Source of the DNA: Allomesorhizobium sp043769475
Lineage (GTDB): Bacteria; Pseudomonadota; Alphaproteobacteria; Rhizobiales; Rhizobiaceae
Length of the DNA stretch: 64,000 bases
Direction of reading: 5' to 3'
Assembly: GCF_043769475.1 (NCBI RefSeq)
Contig: NZ_CP171729.1
Span: 1,178,001-1,242,000, forward strand
Part shown: positions 47,001-54,563 of the stretch, in pieces
Position numbering within the stretch: position 1 is the first letter of the stretch
Layout: each line of letters begins with the position of its first letter
Notes under the pieces: generated by a model
What the model was told of the DNA's origin: nothing
Database searches by the model: none
What the model saw: the letters and a program-made list of their open reading frames with translations, nothing else
Made by a program: the position numbers and the translations under genes

Positions 47001-48485
47001 GTCGCCGCCTGTGATATCCACCGTGTCATTGCCGTCGCCGGCAAAGACATCGCTGCCGATCGTGCCGTTGCTCACATCGATGCTGTCGTCGCCAATGCCG
47101 GCATTGACGAACAGGGTGATGGTCCCACCGCTGACCGAAACGACATCGTCGCCTTCGTCCGCCGTGACGTGTTCGCCGATCGTCGCCGTGCCAGAAATGC
47201 TGATCGTGTCGTTGTCCTCGTTGCCGGCGACGTAGCCGGTCACAAGACCGCCGGAGATCGAGATCGTGTCGTTTCCGGCATTGCCGCTGACGCCGCCCTG
47301 CAGCGTGCCGCCGGTCATGGTGAATTGGTCATCGCCGTCTTCCAGTCCGACGGAGTCTGTGCTGGACCCGGAACCGGTCAGGACGCCGATTTCGGCCGTT
47401 CCGGAAACCGTGACGGTATCGTTGCCGCCGCCGCCAAATACGGCTCCGGCGACGGAACCTCCGGTGAGCGAGATGGTGTCGTTCCCCGCCGGACCCTCGT
47501 CGTCGCCGAAGATCGAGCCGCCGATGGTTCCGCCTGTGACCTCGACCGTATCGTCGCCGTCTCCGGCAAATATATCGCTGCCGATCGCCCCGCCGCTCAC
47601 TTCCAGAGTGTCATTGCCGGTCCCGCCGTCGAGGAACAGCGTGACCGTTCCGCCGCTGACCGTAACGTTGTCGTCGCCTTCGCCCGCCGTGACGTGCTCG
47701 CCGATTGTCGCGGTGCCGGAAATAGTGATCGTGTCGCTGTCCTCGTTGCCGGCGACGTAGGCGGTTACGAGCCCGCCCGAGATCGAGATCGTGTCGCTTC
47801 CCGCATTGCCGCTGACGCCGCCGGCCAACGTACCGCCGGTCATCGTGAAGGTGTCGTCGCCGTCCTCCAAACCGACGGAGTCGGTGCTGGACTCTGAACC
47901 GGTCAAGACGCCGATCTGGGCCGTGTCTGAAACCGTGACGGTGTCATTGCCCGCGCCGGCAAATATCGGCCCCATTTCGCCGCCCGAAATGTTCGCCGTA
48001 TCGTTGCCGTCGCCGAGGAAGATGGCGCCGTCGAACAGTCCACCGCTGATATCGACTGTGTCGTTACCGTTGCCCATGTCGAGCTGGATGATCGGGGGCG
48101 GGCCCCCCGGGCCGTCCTCGCCGATGACGTTGCCGCTGGTCATCGTGAAAGTGTCGTCGCCGTCCAGCGTCTCGATCACGAAGGCCGGAAACGGATCGCT
48201 CATGTTCTGCTGGATGCGGACGTCGCCGCCCAGGACCGAAACCGTGTCGTCCCCGGCCCCGTCGTAGTCGAAATCAAGCTCGTTTTCCAGGAAGGTCTGG
48301 TAGTCGGTGTCTATCACATAGGGGGTGGGCTGATCGCACACCACGTCCACCGAAGTGACGACCGATCCCGACACCTGCGCTGTCGCCTCGCATGCAAGTG
48401 CGTCCGAGGGCAGAAAGGCGCCGGCCGCAATGAGGGCCAGGGCCGAAACGGCGCCTGAACGAGGAGTTTTGCAGCCTTTGATCAT
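44037..48485 (-). CDS. Large repeat autotransporter (type V secreted, RTX-like beta passenger)
   Basis: A 1482-residue protein. MIKGCKTPRSGAVSALALIA begins a signal peptide, chosen over a longer start because GGGCGAG precedes ATG 48485. The passenger (about 60-1000) is dense in short D/N-rich strands such as GNDTVTVSG, like RTX or beta-solenoid repeats, organised in four long units of 174-175 residues. A linker with TDTITEISDDAIADIMELP leads to a C-terminal autotransporter beta-barrel of about 280 residues ending LGVKVKF, with the terminal Phe needed for outer-membrane insertion. It is probably a surface adhesin or matrix protein; Asp richness suggests calcium binding. It diverges from a caspase-like gene and precedes the GGDCFF gene. 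Confidence 0.87.
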   Translation of the reverse strand: MIKGCKTPRSGAVSALALIAAGAFLPSDALACEATAQVSGSVVTSVDVVCDQPTPYVIDTDYQTFLENELDFDYDGAGDDTVSVLGGDVRIQQNMSDPFPAFVIETLDGDDTFTMTSGNVIGEDGPGGPPPIIQLDMGNGNDTVDISGGLFDGAIFLGDGNDTANISGGEMGPIFAGAGNDTVTVSDTAQIGVLTGSESSTDSVGLEDGDDTFTMTGGTLAGGVSGNAGSDTISISGGLVTAYVAGNEDSDTITISGTATIGEHVTAGEGDDNVTVSGGTVTLFLDGGTGNDTLEVSGGAIGSDIFAGDGDDTVEVTGGTIGGSIFGDDEGPAGNDTISLTGGSVAGAVFGGGGNDTVTVSGTAEIGVLTGSGSSTDSVGLEDGDDQFTMTGGTLQGGVSGNAGNDTISISGGLVTGYVAGNEDNDTISISGTATIGEHVTADEGDDVVSVSGGTITLFVNAGIGDDSIDVSNGTIGSDVFAGDGNDTVDITGGDIGGSIFGDDEGSGNDTISLAGGSIAGAVFGGGGNDTVTVSGTAEIGVLTGSGSSTDSVGLEDGDDEFTMTGGTLDGGVSGNAGNDTISISGGLVTAYVAGNEDSDTISISGTATIGEHVTADEGDDTVSVSGGTISLFVNAGIGTDSIEISGGAIGSDVFAGDGNDTVDITGGDIGGSIFGDDEDSGNDTISLAGGSIAGAVFGGGGNDTVTVSGTAEIGVLTGSGSSTDSVGLEDGDDQFTMTGGTLQGGVSGNAGNDTISISGGLVAAYVAGNEDNDTISISGTATIGEHVTADEGDDIVSVSGGTVTLFVNAGIGDDSIDVSGGAIGSDVFAGDGDDTVDISGGDIGGSVSGEAGADTVTISGGAIDGDVLAGDGGDTVNISSGNIDGSVAGGAGTDIVTISGGSIVGNVEGETVRLFGGSIGGDITGISNNTLVVEAAGTSLNLRDGVLFQGTDAIGTITGTDLARAEGASFDSQNFDGFSSLGVDGSAIGFSGPTQTIDELSLVDGSTLFVAGQVNLLSTEGGAGNFSISNSTINMTNGDPTDRFNVGDATFDAATLAIDINQETIQADQLVASGLFQASGANAVLVNLLGAPVFSGVSIIPIAPVTGETVDSGGTGSALFTVQGITATPGSLFTYDVVTGSDGGIYLRALPSDLVSPQATRVAIDSRPIENVTDTITEISDDAIADIMELPKGSGRSDAGPGFGVYASGQLARVNHDGFTVSDGTVSAQGPSFSANDFSLAASLELDVAKYYGFDDRYGLNVGMFGGYASSDVTLDPVNGFQDVGDAENESGMVGAYGLFRRGTDYALVSATTFIGETEIDNHVLGSTGAYDTVGYALTGTVGHIFMLTETLRFDLRGGALWASFEGDEFEDSQGNSFGESKVSFGAIKFEPGIYGDFNLDNGMAISPYGRLELQQRLGYENTGSVEGLEFEFDDADFSAALSAGFNLKVTPTTTVSSEIRTKLSSDSETFAGKLGVKVKF
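45930..47955 (-). repeat. Four tandem 522-525 bp repeats in the autotransporter gene
   Basis: The anchor ACGCCGAT recurs at 46339, 46861, 47383 and 47908, spacings of 522, 522 and 525 bp (174, 174 and 175 codons). Within the units, stretches of more than 100 bp are almost identical, especially between the two copies beginning at 46339 and 46861. The fourth, promoter-distal unit decays into shorter GG-D/N repeats near 45930. Such DNA identity invites recombination and copy-number variation, and is a likely assembly-collapse point. Confidence 0.9.
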
Positions 48486-48858
48486 CTCGCCCCGCCCGCC
48501 GCCGATCCGGGACCGGCGGAATTCAGAAGATGTCTGGAAACGCACCTCAAAGAAAAATACACAGGCAGTATAGTTTTAAATCGGTAGGTCAGTATCGGCG
48601 TAAATGCAACCTGCCGAACGAAGCATCGAGGAAGAACCGCAGCGATGTGGCCGGAGGGCCACAGGAATCCGTTCCTGCCGAGTGGCGCATAGTGCAACGA
48701 TAGCCGAAAGGAAATCGGACAGAGTTGTGCCTCGCGGTAGTGGAAGACCGCGCGTTTTAATGCCATTATCATGCCGACAGCTTTGAACATGCCGTTTCCG
48801 GCAAATGTTACGGCGTGCGCAGGTTGCCGAAGATCCACATGCATCGAACGGTGCCGAG
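48486..48858. other. 373-bp divergent regulatory gap between autotransporter and caspase-like genes
   Basis: No convincing gene is present; the short ORFs here are overlapping and lack family signal. The part near the autotransporter is AT-rich (TATAGTTTTAAAT around 48568-48580, giving TATACT on the minus strand as a possible -10). A CGCGGT/ACCGCG hairpin at 48733-48752 is followed by CGTTTT on the plus strand. Divergent promoters are the likeliest content. Confidence 0.4.
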
Positions 48859-50316
48859 ATGATACGTCCCGACAAACTCTTGGTGTTGCTGTCGTTTCTG
48901 GCGTTTTACTTTTTGGGCGTGGCTCCGGCCGCCGCCATCGCCGAAAACGAGGATCAGGCTCGCGAACTCGGACGGCTTGCCATCGTCATCGGCAACTCGA
49001 ACTACGAGCATGAGCGCTATGACGATCTTCCCAACGCGTCCAACGACGCCGTGAGGATATCGGAGAGCCTGCGGCGACTGAATTTCGAGGTCGCCACCGG
49101 TATCGACCTGTCCTCAGACAAGCTCAAGGAAATGCTCGGCAGCTTCGAAGGCAAACTCGATCGCTACAGCGCCGTCCTGATCTTCTACGCCGGCCACGGC
49201 GTGCAGATCCAGGGTGAGAACTTCCTCCTACCCTCCGACACGCTGGAACCGAGCAGCGTGGAGAACCTGACGTCCAGGGCAATCAGGCTGAATGAAATCA
49301 TCGCACGTTTTGCCAGCCGGGACCGGCCGACATTCATATTCCTGGATGCCTGCCGCAACAGCCCGCTCCCCGCCGCGATCGAGGGCGCGGGCAAGGGTCT
49401 CGCGCAAGTCGAGGTTGGCGAGAACACCTACATCGCCTTCGCGACCCAGCCGGGCAATGTCACGGTCGACGGCGTCGGTGAAAACAGCCCGTTCACGGAA
49501 GCGATGCTCCAGAACATCGAATTTCCGGGCTTGAGCATTTCAGACATGATGATCCGCGTCCGGAACGCTACCGAAGCGCGCACGCTCGGCAATCAGGTTC
49601 CCTGGGATCAGTCCAACCTTCGCGAGCAGTTCTACTTCACGGAATTGCAGGTCATCGACCCGCAGGAACTCGGCTCGACCCTGAGCAGGATTCTGGAAAA
49701 TCCGAGCATGAAGGAAAAGCTGATGGTCCAGTTGGCGTCGGCCGACGGCGACCTGCAAAGCACCGTGCTCCTGCTTGGAAAGCAACTGCCGGACACGGTT
49801 CGTTCGACCGAGAATTCCAGCCAACAGAAGCTTTCGGGCACGCAGGTGGCGGGGCTTGCGCCATCGGACGGTCTGGCGGTCGTCGAAAAGGATGTGGCGT
49901 CGGCGTTGAGTTCTCTCGTCACTGGCGGGAGCGATGAGGACGATGCGGCCAAGGTCGATATCAGCCGCCGCGTCCAGACCGAACTGGCCAGGGTCGGCTG
50001 CTATCGCAAGGCAATCGACGGCGACTGGGGGCCGGGATCCAAAAAGGCGCTTTCCGATTATTTCCAGCGCACGAAGCAGGCCCGGACGTCGCTCGAACCG
50101 GATGTGAACTTGCTCAGCGATCTGTTCCTTCGCTCCGGCCGCATCTGCCGGCAGCCGGTGGCCGCGCCGCGCCCGGTCAAGACGGCAACGATGGACCGCG
50201 GCGACGCGGCCGCGAAGAAAGCAACGGCCGGGCGCAAGGCGAGGGCGCAAAGGACAAGACCGGCCGCGCCTCCTCCGGACATTGGCGCTGGCATCGGCAT
50301 CGGCGGCATATTCTAG
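48859..50316 (+). CDS. Secreted caspase-like (peptidase C14) protein with peptidoglycan-binding-like domain
   Basis: A 485-residue protein. The N-terminus MIRPDKLLVLLSFLAFYFLG to AAAIAEN is a signal peptide or anchor. The caspase fold follows: LAIVIGNSNYEHERYDDLPN, the catalytic His in FYAGHGVQIQGENFLLP (H113) and catalytic Cys in FIFLDACRNSP (C165). Residues about 375-420 (VQTELARVGCYRKAIDGDWG) form a peptidoglycan-binding-1-like module. The tail is Lys/Arg/Ala/Pro-rich and ends in a short Gly-Ile repeat, GAGIGIGGIF. Prokaryotic caspase homologues act in signalling, stress or defence; export with a wall-binding module suggests a periplasmic role here. The start at 48859 is set by the signal peptide. 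Confidence 0.86.
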   Translation: MIRPDKLLVLLSFLAFYFLGVAPAAAIAENEDQARELGRLAIVIGNSNYEHERYDDLPNASNDAVRISESLRRLNFEVATGIDLSSDKLKEMLGSFEGKLDRYSAVLIFYAGHGVQIQGENFLLPSDTLEPSSVENLTSRAIRLNEIIARFASRDRPTFIFLDACRNSPLPAAIEGAGKGLAQVEVGENTYIAFATQPGNVTVDGVGENSPFTEAMLQNIEFPGLSISDMMIRVRNATEARTLGNQVPWDQSNLREQFYFTELQVIDPQELGSTLSRILENPSMKEKLMVQLASADGDLQSTVLLLGKQLPDTVRSTENSSQQKLSGTQVAGLAPSDGLAVVEKDVASALSSLVTGGSDEDDAAKVDISRRVQTELARVGCYRKAIDGDWGPGSKKALSDYFQRTKQARTSLEPDVNLLSDLFLRSGRICRQPVAAPRPVKTATMDRGDAAAKKATAGRKARAQRTRPAAPPPDIGAGIGIGGIF

Positions 50317-50319
50317 GCG

Positions 50320-50475
50320 TAGACTCATAAGCGCGCAGCCACAGCCGGATTGAGGCGAGGAAGTTGGCCGCGAGCTTGTCGTAGCGGGTGGCGACCCGGC
50401 GGAAGTGCTTCAGCTTGGAGAAGAAGCGCTCGATCAGATTGCGCTCGCGATAAAGCCGCTTGCTCCCATTTCGAC
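50320..50475 (-). mobile_element. IS5-type transposase C-terminal remnant
   Basis: The minus strand encodes KRLYRERNLIERFFSKLKHF, RRVATRYDKLAANFLASIRL, then WLRAYEST, the conserved C-terminal end (YREK-like Y-x-x-R-N-x-I-E-R-x-F) of IS5-family transposases. The rest of the transposase, including its DDE aspartates, is absent, and no clear inverted repeat is left. It lies between the caspase-like gene end and a DHFR-like gene, marking an old insertion and deletion at the edge of the accessory patch. Confidence 0.8.
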
Positions 50476-50508
50476 AAGCCTGGTTGACGGAAAAGAATCG
50501 ATCGATCG

Positions 50509-51057
50509 TCATTGCCTGCTCTCCGGCGCGTAATGGAGGATGACAACACCTGACTTGAGCGTCCTCGTCTCCAGATGCTTCAGGGGTATCCGGTTGGGGC
50601 CGCCCTTGAAGAGCGGCGTGCCTCTCCCGAGAATGACGGGGTTGATCCCGAGGTGATACTCGTCGATCAGGCCGTGCTCCATCAGGGTCGCCGTGAGGTC
50701 GGCGCTGCCGAACACGAAGATGTCTCCGCCGTCCCTGGTCTTCAGCTTAGAGACTTCTTCCGCGACATTTCCGTTGAAGAGCTTCGTGTTGTTCCAGTCG
50801 GCGCTTTTCAGCGTGCGCGAGAAGACCACCTTCTCGATCTTGTTCATGAAGTCCGCGATCCAGCCTTTCTCGGACGGCCAATAGGCTGCCATGAGCTCGT
50901 AGGTCACGCGGCCGAAGATCAGCGTGTCGGCCTTTTCCTGGGTCTCACGAATGTAATTCTCGAGTTCTTCTTCGAAGACGAACCAGCTGATGTCCCTGTC
51001 CGGACCTTCGAAGAAGCCGTCGACGCTCACCATGTCCCAGATGATCAGTTTTCTCAT
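50509..51057 (-). CDS. Dihydrofolate reductase/RibD-C family protein
   Basis: A 182-residue DHFR-fold protein of the RibD C-terminal type. Motifs are MRKLIIWDMVSVDGFFEGPD at the N-terminus, DTLIFGRVTYELMAAYWPS, GGDIFVFGSADLTATLMEHG and NPVILGRGTPLFKGG. These proteins bind NADPH, but most have no assigned substrate and are not housekeeping DHFR. The start at 51057 follows GAGGAGGGT and excludes a spurious upstream extension into a neighbouring DHFR fragment. It ends next to the IS5 remnant. Confidence 0.86.
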   Translation of the reverse strand: MRKLIIWDMVSVDGFFEGPDRDISWFVFEEELENYIRETQEKADTLIFGRVTYELMAAYWPSEKGWIADFMNKIEKVVFSRTLKSADWNNTKLFNGNVAEEVSKLKTRDGGDIFVFGSADLTATLMEHGLIDEYHLGINPVILGRGTPLFKGGPNRIPLKHLETRTLKSGVVILHYAPESRQ

Positions 51058-51094
51058 AGAACCCTCCTCTTCGTATCCCTTTGTGAATTCTCGG

Positions 51095-51246
51095 CTATCC
51101 CGCGAAGCGGAAGCGGATCTTGGTGATCTGCCCGCTTCCGAGACCTCGGTCTTCTCCAGCCTGACCGGCTCCGTGCCCTTCTGACTGAAGAGGCGGATGC
51201 CGTCGCCGATGAGGACGGGCGCGACATGGATGAGGACCTCGTCCAC
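51095..51246 (-). pseudogene. C-terminal fragment of a second DHFR/RibD-C family gene, frameshifted
   Basis: The minus strand reads DEVLIHVAPVLIGDGIRLFS then QKGTEPVRLEKTEVSEAG, the C-terminal part of a DHFR/RibD-C protein. One base later in frame it continues QITKIRFRFAG and stops at 51095, so a single base has been lost. No N-terminal two-thirds is present upstream, where the SRPBCC gene ends at 51283. It is a decayed paralogue beside an intact one. Confidence 0.72.
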
Positions 51247-51282
51247 AACCCCTAATTCGGGCCGACGGGAAGTCGCAGCATT

Positions 51283-52209
51283 TCAGCGGGATGCGACGAA
51301 GCGTTCCAGTTTGCCCAGGGTTTGCAGTCCCAGTTCCACTGCGCCGAAGCCCTTCGCCTCCTGGAACTCGGCAGCCGTGCTGAATACCATTCCCAGCTTT
51401 ACCTTCGTTGCCCCGTCCTGATCCTCGAATGAGGCCCAGGCGTCGGCGTGTTTCGGCCCGTTTTCGCCCCAATGCAGCGTATAGCCGATCCTCTCCTCGG
51501 GCCGGACCTCGTTATAGAGATGGTGGTTCGGGAAGACCGTGCCGTCGGGTGCGATCATGTCGAATACCCATTCGCCGCCCGCGCGCAGATCGATCCTCTT
51601 CGTTCGACAGGAGAAGCCGTCCGGCCCCCACCATTGCGGCAGCGTTTCAGGGTTCATCCACGCGCCCCACACGATGGACCGCGGCGCCTGAATCACCCGC
51701 TGCAGCACCATGGTCCGTTCAGCCGCGCCCGCGAGGTTGTCCAGGCCGGCGCCGAAGCCTGCCCGGTAGCCTGCCTCCATGTCCTCCCCCAGCGAGGAAA
51801 GCTGCACCGTCACGACCAACCGGCTGCGCCCGTCCGCACCTTCGAAATCGGCTGTCACCAGCGCTGCTGATTGCGTCACGCCTTCGGACGAGATCACCTC
51901 GTAGTTCACGCTGCACACCGCTGGCTGCAGCGCAAGCCAGCCGTTCTCGCAGCGGATGTCAGGCTGGCCTTCTACCTTGCAGAGTGAGACCTCGCGTCCA
52001 CCCACCCTGGTGTCGGTTTCCAGGAACTCCACGGTGACCGAGGGCGATGGCGCAGCCCAGATCGCCCGCGCGACCGGGGCCGTCCATGCCTCCCACAGTA
52101 CGGCCAATGGCGCGGCCACGTCCCGTTCGAAGTTGAGCGTCGCAAAGCGGCCCTTCCTATCGTCAGGCACCGCACGGGTCGCACTGTTTGTAGCCAGGTT
52201 CTGAGTCAT
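51283..52209 (-). CDS. SRPBCC/AHSA1-family protein with two tandem domains
   Basis: A 308-residue protein with two SRPBCC domains. The first is about residues 20-145 (RFATLNFERDVAAPLAVLWE), the second about 165-305 (VLQRVIQAPRSIVWGAWMNP, PQWWGPDGFSCRTKRIDLRA, ERIGYTLHWGENGPKHADAW). Single-domain relatives are usual; the doubled form is less common. It overlaps the ArsR gene by four bases, the standard ArsR-AHSA1 pairing. The ligand is unknown; these folds bind small hydrophobic molecules. The start at 52209 is fixed by the overlap. Confidence 0.87.
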   Translation of the reverse strand: MTQNLATNSATRAVPDDRKGRFATLNFERDVAAPLAVLWEAWTAPVARAIWAAPSPSVTVEFLETDTRVGGREVSLCKVEGQPDIRCENGWLALQPAVCSVNYEVISSEGVTQSAALVTADFEGADGRSRLVVTVQLSSLGEDMEAGYRAGFGAGLDNLAGAAERTMVLQRVIQAPRSIVWGAWMNPETLPQWWGPDGFSCRTKRIDLRAGGEWVFDMIAPDGTVFPNHHLYNEVRPEERIGYTLHWGENGPKHADAWASFEDQDGATKVKLGMVFSTAAEFQEAKGFGAVELGLQTLGKLERFVASR

Positions 52210-52547
52210 TCTTCGCGTTCCTTCATCACATTCATCACAAATGCGTCCAACCGGTCGAGCCGGGTCTCCCAGATGGCCCGCTGTTCATCGAGCCATGTCC
52301 GCACCGGATCCAGAGCCTCGGGTACGATGGCGCAGGTGCGTATCCGCCCGTCCTTGGACGTGGTTATCAATCCCGCTTCCTCCAGCACGGAAAGGTGCCG
52401 CATCACCGTGGGCAATCTCAGTCCCGTGGGGCCAGCCAATTCCGTCACTCGCGCAGGTGTTTCGGCGAGCCGGGTCAGGATCGACCGGCGGGTCGGATCA
52501 GCGAGCGCGTGGAAGAGCTGCGAGAGATCAAGATCATGCTTAGCCAT
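52206..52547 (-). CDS. ArsR-family transcriptional regulator
   Basis: A 113-residue winged-helix repressor: LSQLFHALADPTRRSILTRL, the recognition region LRLPTVMRHLSVLEEAGLIT and the wing SKDGRIRTCAIVPEAL. No metal-binding CxC is visible, as expected for the ArsR subgroup paired with SRPBCC proteins rather than metal sensors. It is first in the arsR-SRPBCC unit. TTAGC/GCTAA inverted repeats at 52541-52556 over its start codon may be an autoregulatory site. Confidence 0.9.
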   Translation of the reverse strand: MAKHDLDLSQLFHALADPTRRSILTRLAETPARVTELAGPTGLRLPTVMRHLSVLEEAGLITTSKDGRIRTCAIVPEALDPVRTWLDEQRAIWETRLDRLDAFVMNVMKEREE

Positions 52548-52661
52548 ATCGCTAACTATCGCGCGTTCTGCGGTGGCGCAAGCGAAAACTTCGTCAAGTA
52601 GCTAAGTTTTCCCGCCTAAGCGCCGCTCAATTCAAACTCCCTCTTGAGCCCACGCTCTGTT

Positions 52662-52682
52662 ATTGTTATGTTTCATAACTAT
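52662..52682. promoter_or_regulatory. Probable MarR operator before the feruloyl-CoA synthase-like gene
   Basis: GTTATG-TTT-CATAAC (52665-52679) is a perfect inverted repeat, extended with one mismatch to ATTGTTATG...CATAACTAT. It lies 13-33 bp upstream of ATG 52695, overlapping the promoter-to-RBS region. It shares TGTTAT with the palindrome at 56808-56824 in front of the second unit of the same cluster. Confidence 0.55.
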
Positions 52683-52694
52683 AGGGAGGAGCAC

Positions 52695-54563
52695 ATGGAC
52701 GCTGGACAGGGTCTGGACTTTCGTCCCGTTCGCATGGGCAGGATGCGTGCCGAGGCCGAATGGAGACCGGACGGCTCCGTTTACGTCCGCGCCCTGGACC
52801 CTCTCGGCGCGTTCCCGCGCTGCATGACCGACCGGCTCGAGGAATGGGCCCAAAGAACGCCGGATGCGGTGTTCGTCGCCGACCGTGGCGAGGACGGCGC
52901 CTGGCGCACAATCACCTATGCCGAGGCCAACCGGGCCATCCGCAACCTCGCCCAGGCGATGCTCGATGCCAGGCTTTCCGCGGACCACCCGCTTCTGATC
53001 CTTTCCGGCAATGAGATCGAGCACGCGCTTATCGGCTATGCCGCGATGCTCGTTGGCATCCCGCACGCGCCGATCTCGCCCGCCTATTCGCTGATTTCGA
53101 AGGACCACGCCAAGCTCAGGCATATTGTGGGCCTCCTCAAGCCGGGCATGGTCTATGTGAACGACGGCGCGAAATTCGCCTCCGCAATAGACGCGGCGAT
53201 CGATCCCGCAACTCCGCTGGTTGTTCGCAAGAACCCGCCCGCCGGCCGCGCGACCCGGTCCTTCGACGATCTCGCCGCGACCGTTCCCACCGACGCGGTC
53301 GCGGCCGCCAATGCGGCGGTCGGCCCGGACACTATCGCCAAGTTTCTTTTCACCTCCGGCTCGACCGGAATGCCGAAGGCGGTGATCACCACCCAGCGCA
53401 TGCTGACCTGCAATCAGGAGATGATACGCACGGCGCTCGCCTTTCTCGCCGACGAACCGCCGGTGATGGTCGACTGGATGCCGTGGAATCATGTTGCCGG
53501 CGGCAGCCACAATCTCGGCATCGCGCTGTACAATGGCGGCAGTTTCTACATCGATGACGGCATGGCGACGCCTGAAGGCATCAAACGCACCATCCGCAAT
53601 CTGGCCGACATTTCTCCGACGCTCTATTTCAACGTGCCGAAAGGCTATGAACTCCTCGTCGAGCCTCTCACCGCCGACGCCGCGCTGCGCGACAACTTTT
53701 TCCGGCGCCTCAAGCTGATTCAGTATGCCGGGGCCAGCCTCTCGCAGCATGTCTGGGACGCGCTCGATCGTGCGGCCTGCGCGGCCACCGGCGAGCGCAT
53801 CATGATCATCACCGGCTACGGCTCGACCGAGACGGCGCCCTTCGCCTTCACCACCACGTGGGCGGTCGATCGCGCCGGGCTGGTCGGGCTGCCGGCCGCC
53901 GGGCTGGAGGTCAAGCTCGTGCCGAACGGCGAAAAACTGGAATTGCGCCTGCGCGGCCCGAACGTCACGCCGGGCTACTGGAAACAACCGGACAAGACCG
54001 CCGAGTCCTTCGACGACGAAGGTTACTACAGGATCGGCGACGCGCTGAAATTCGCCGATCCGAACGACATTGGGCGCGGCTTCGTCTTCGACGGGCGCGT
54101 CACCGAAGATTTCAAGCTCTCGACAGGAACCTGGGTCAATGTGAGCGCCGTCCGGCTGGCGGCGATCTCCGCCTGCGCGCCGCTCGTTCGCGACATCGTG
54201 CTGACCGGGCTCGACCGAAACCATATTGGCGCGCTGATCTTTCCCGATCTGGACGCCTGCCGGAGCGTGGCCGGCCCGGGGTGCGGTGCCGACGCCGAGG
54301 CGGTCGTGGCGCATCCGGCAGTCCGCGCCGCCTTCCAGGCGAGACTCGACGCGCTGGCGTCGAAGGCGACAGGCAGCGCCAGCCGCGTCGCGCGTGCGAT
54401 CCTGCTGACCGTGCCGCCGTCGATCGATGCCGGCGAGATCACCGACAAGGGCTCGATCAACCAGAGAGCGGTGATGGTGGCGCGTGCCGGGCTGGTCGAG
54501 GACCTCTACGCCGAACCTGTACCCAACCACGTCATGACCTTCGAACGAAAGGCCGTTAAGTGA
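52695..54563 (+). CDS. Feruloyl-CoA synthase-like acyl-CoA synthetase
   Basis: A 622-residue ANL-superfamily enzyme of the feruloyl-CoA synthase type, longer than common benzoate ligases. It shows FLFTSGSTGMPKAVITTQRM near residue 215, VDWMPWNHVAGGSHNLGIAL, IITGYGSTETAPFAF and the C-terminal Asp region GFVFDGRVTEDFKLSTGTWV. It would activate a hydroxycinnamate or related aromatic acid to its CoA ester with ATP. AGGGAGGA precedes ATG 52695. The stop overlaps the thiolase GTG, so the two are coupled. Confidence 0.85.
   Translation: MDAGQGLDFRPVRMGRMRAEAEWRPDGSVYVRALDPLGAFPRCMTDRLEEWAQRTPDAVFVADRGEDGAWRTITYAEANRAIRNLAQAMLDARLSADHPLLILSGNEIEHALIGYAAMLVGIPHAPISPAYSLISKDHAKLRHIVGLLKPGMVYVNDGAKFASAIDAAIDPATPLVVRKNPPAGRATRSFDDLAATVPTDAVAAANAAVGPDTIAKFLFTSGSTGMPKAVITTQRMLTCNQEMIRTALAFLADEPPVMVDWMPWNHVAGGSHNLGIALYNGGSFYIDDGMATPEGIKRTIRNLADISPTLYFNVPKGYELLVEPLTADAALRDNFFRRLKLIQYAGASLSQHVWDALDRAACAATGERIMIITGYGSTETAPFAFTTTWAVDRAGLVGLPAAGLEVKLVPNGEKLELRLRGPNVTPGYWKQPDKTAESFDDEGYYRIGDALKFADPNDIGRGFVFDGRVTEDFKLSTGTWVNVSAVRLAAISACAPLVRDIVLTGLDRNHIGALIFPDLDACRSVAGPGCGADAEAVVAHPAVRAAFQARLDALASKATGSASRVARAILLTVPPSIDAGEITDKGSINQRAVMVARAGLVEDLYAEPVPNHVMTFERKAVK

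Noticed and set aside
45082..47897. Long plus-strand ORFs (543 and 817 residues) over the autotransporter repeats
   Set aside because: They are antisense frames kept open by repetitive GC-rich DNA; the minus frame has the signal peptide, repeats and beta-barrel.
45930..47955. Regular repeats considered as a CRISPR or satellite array
   Set aside because: The period is about 522 bp, in frame and translated into a solenoid-like passenger; there are no short repeats with unique spacers.
48733..48758. Hairpin followed by CGTTTT as a terminator
   Set aside because: The stem is only six pairs, the T-run is short and no gene ends just upstream; noted only in the gap entry.
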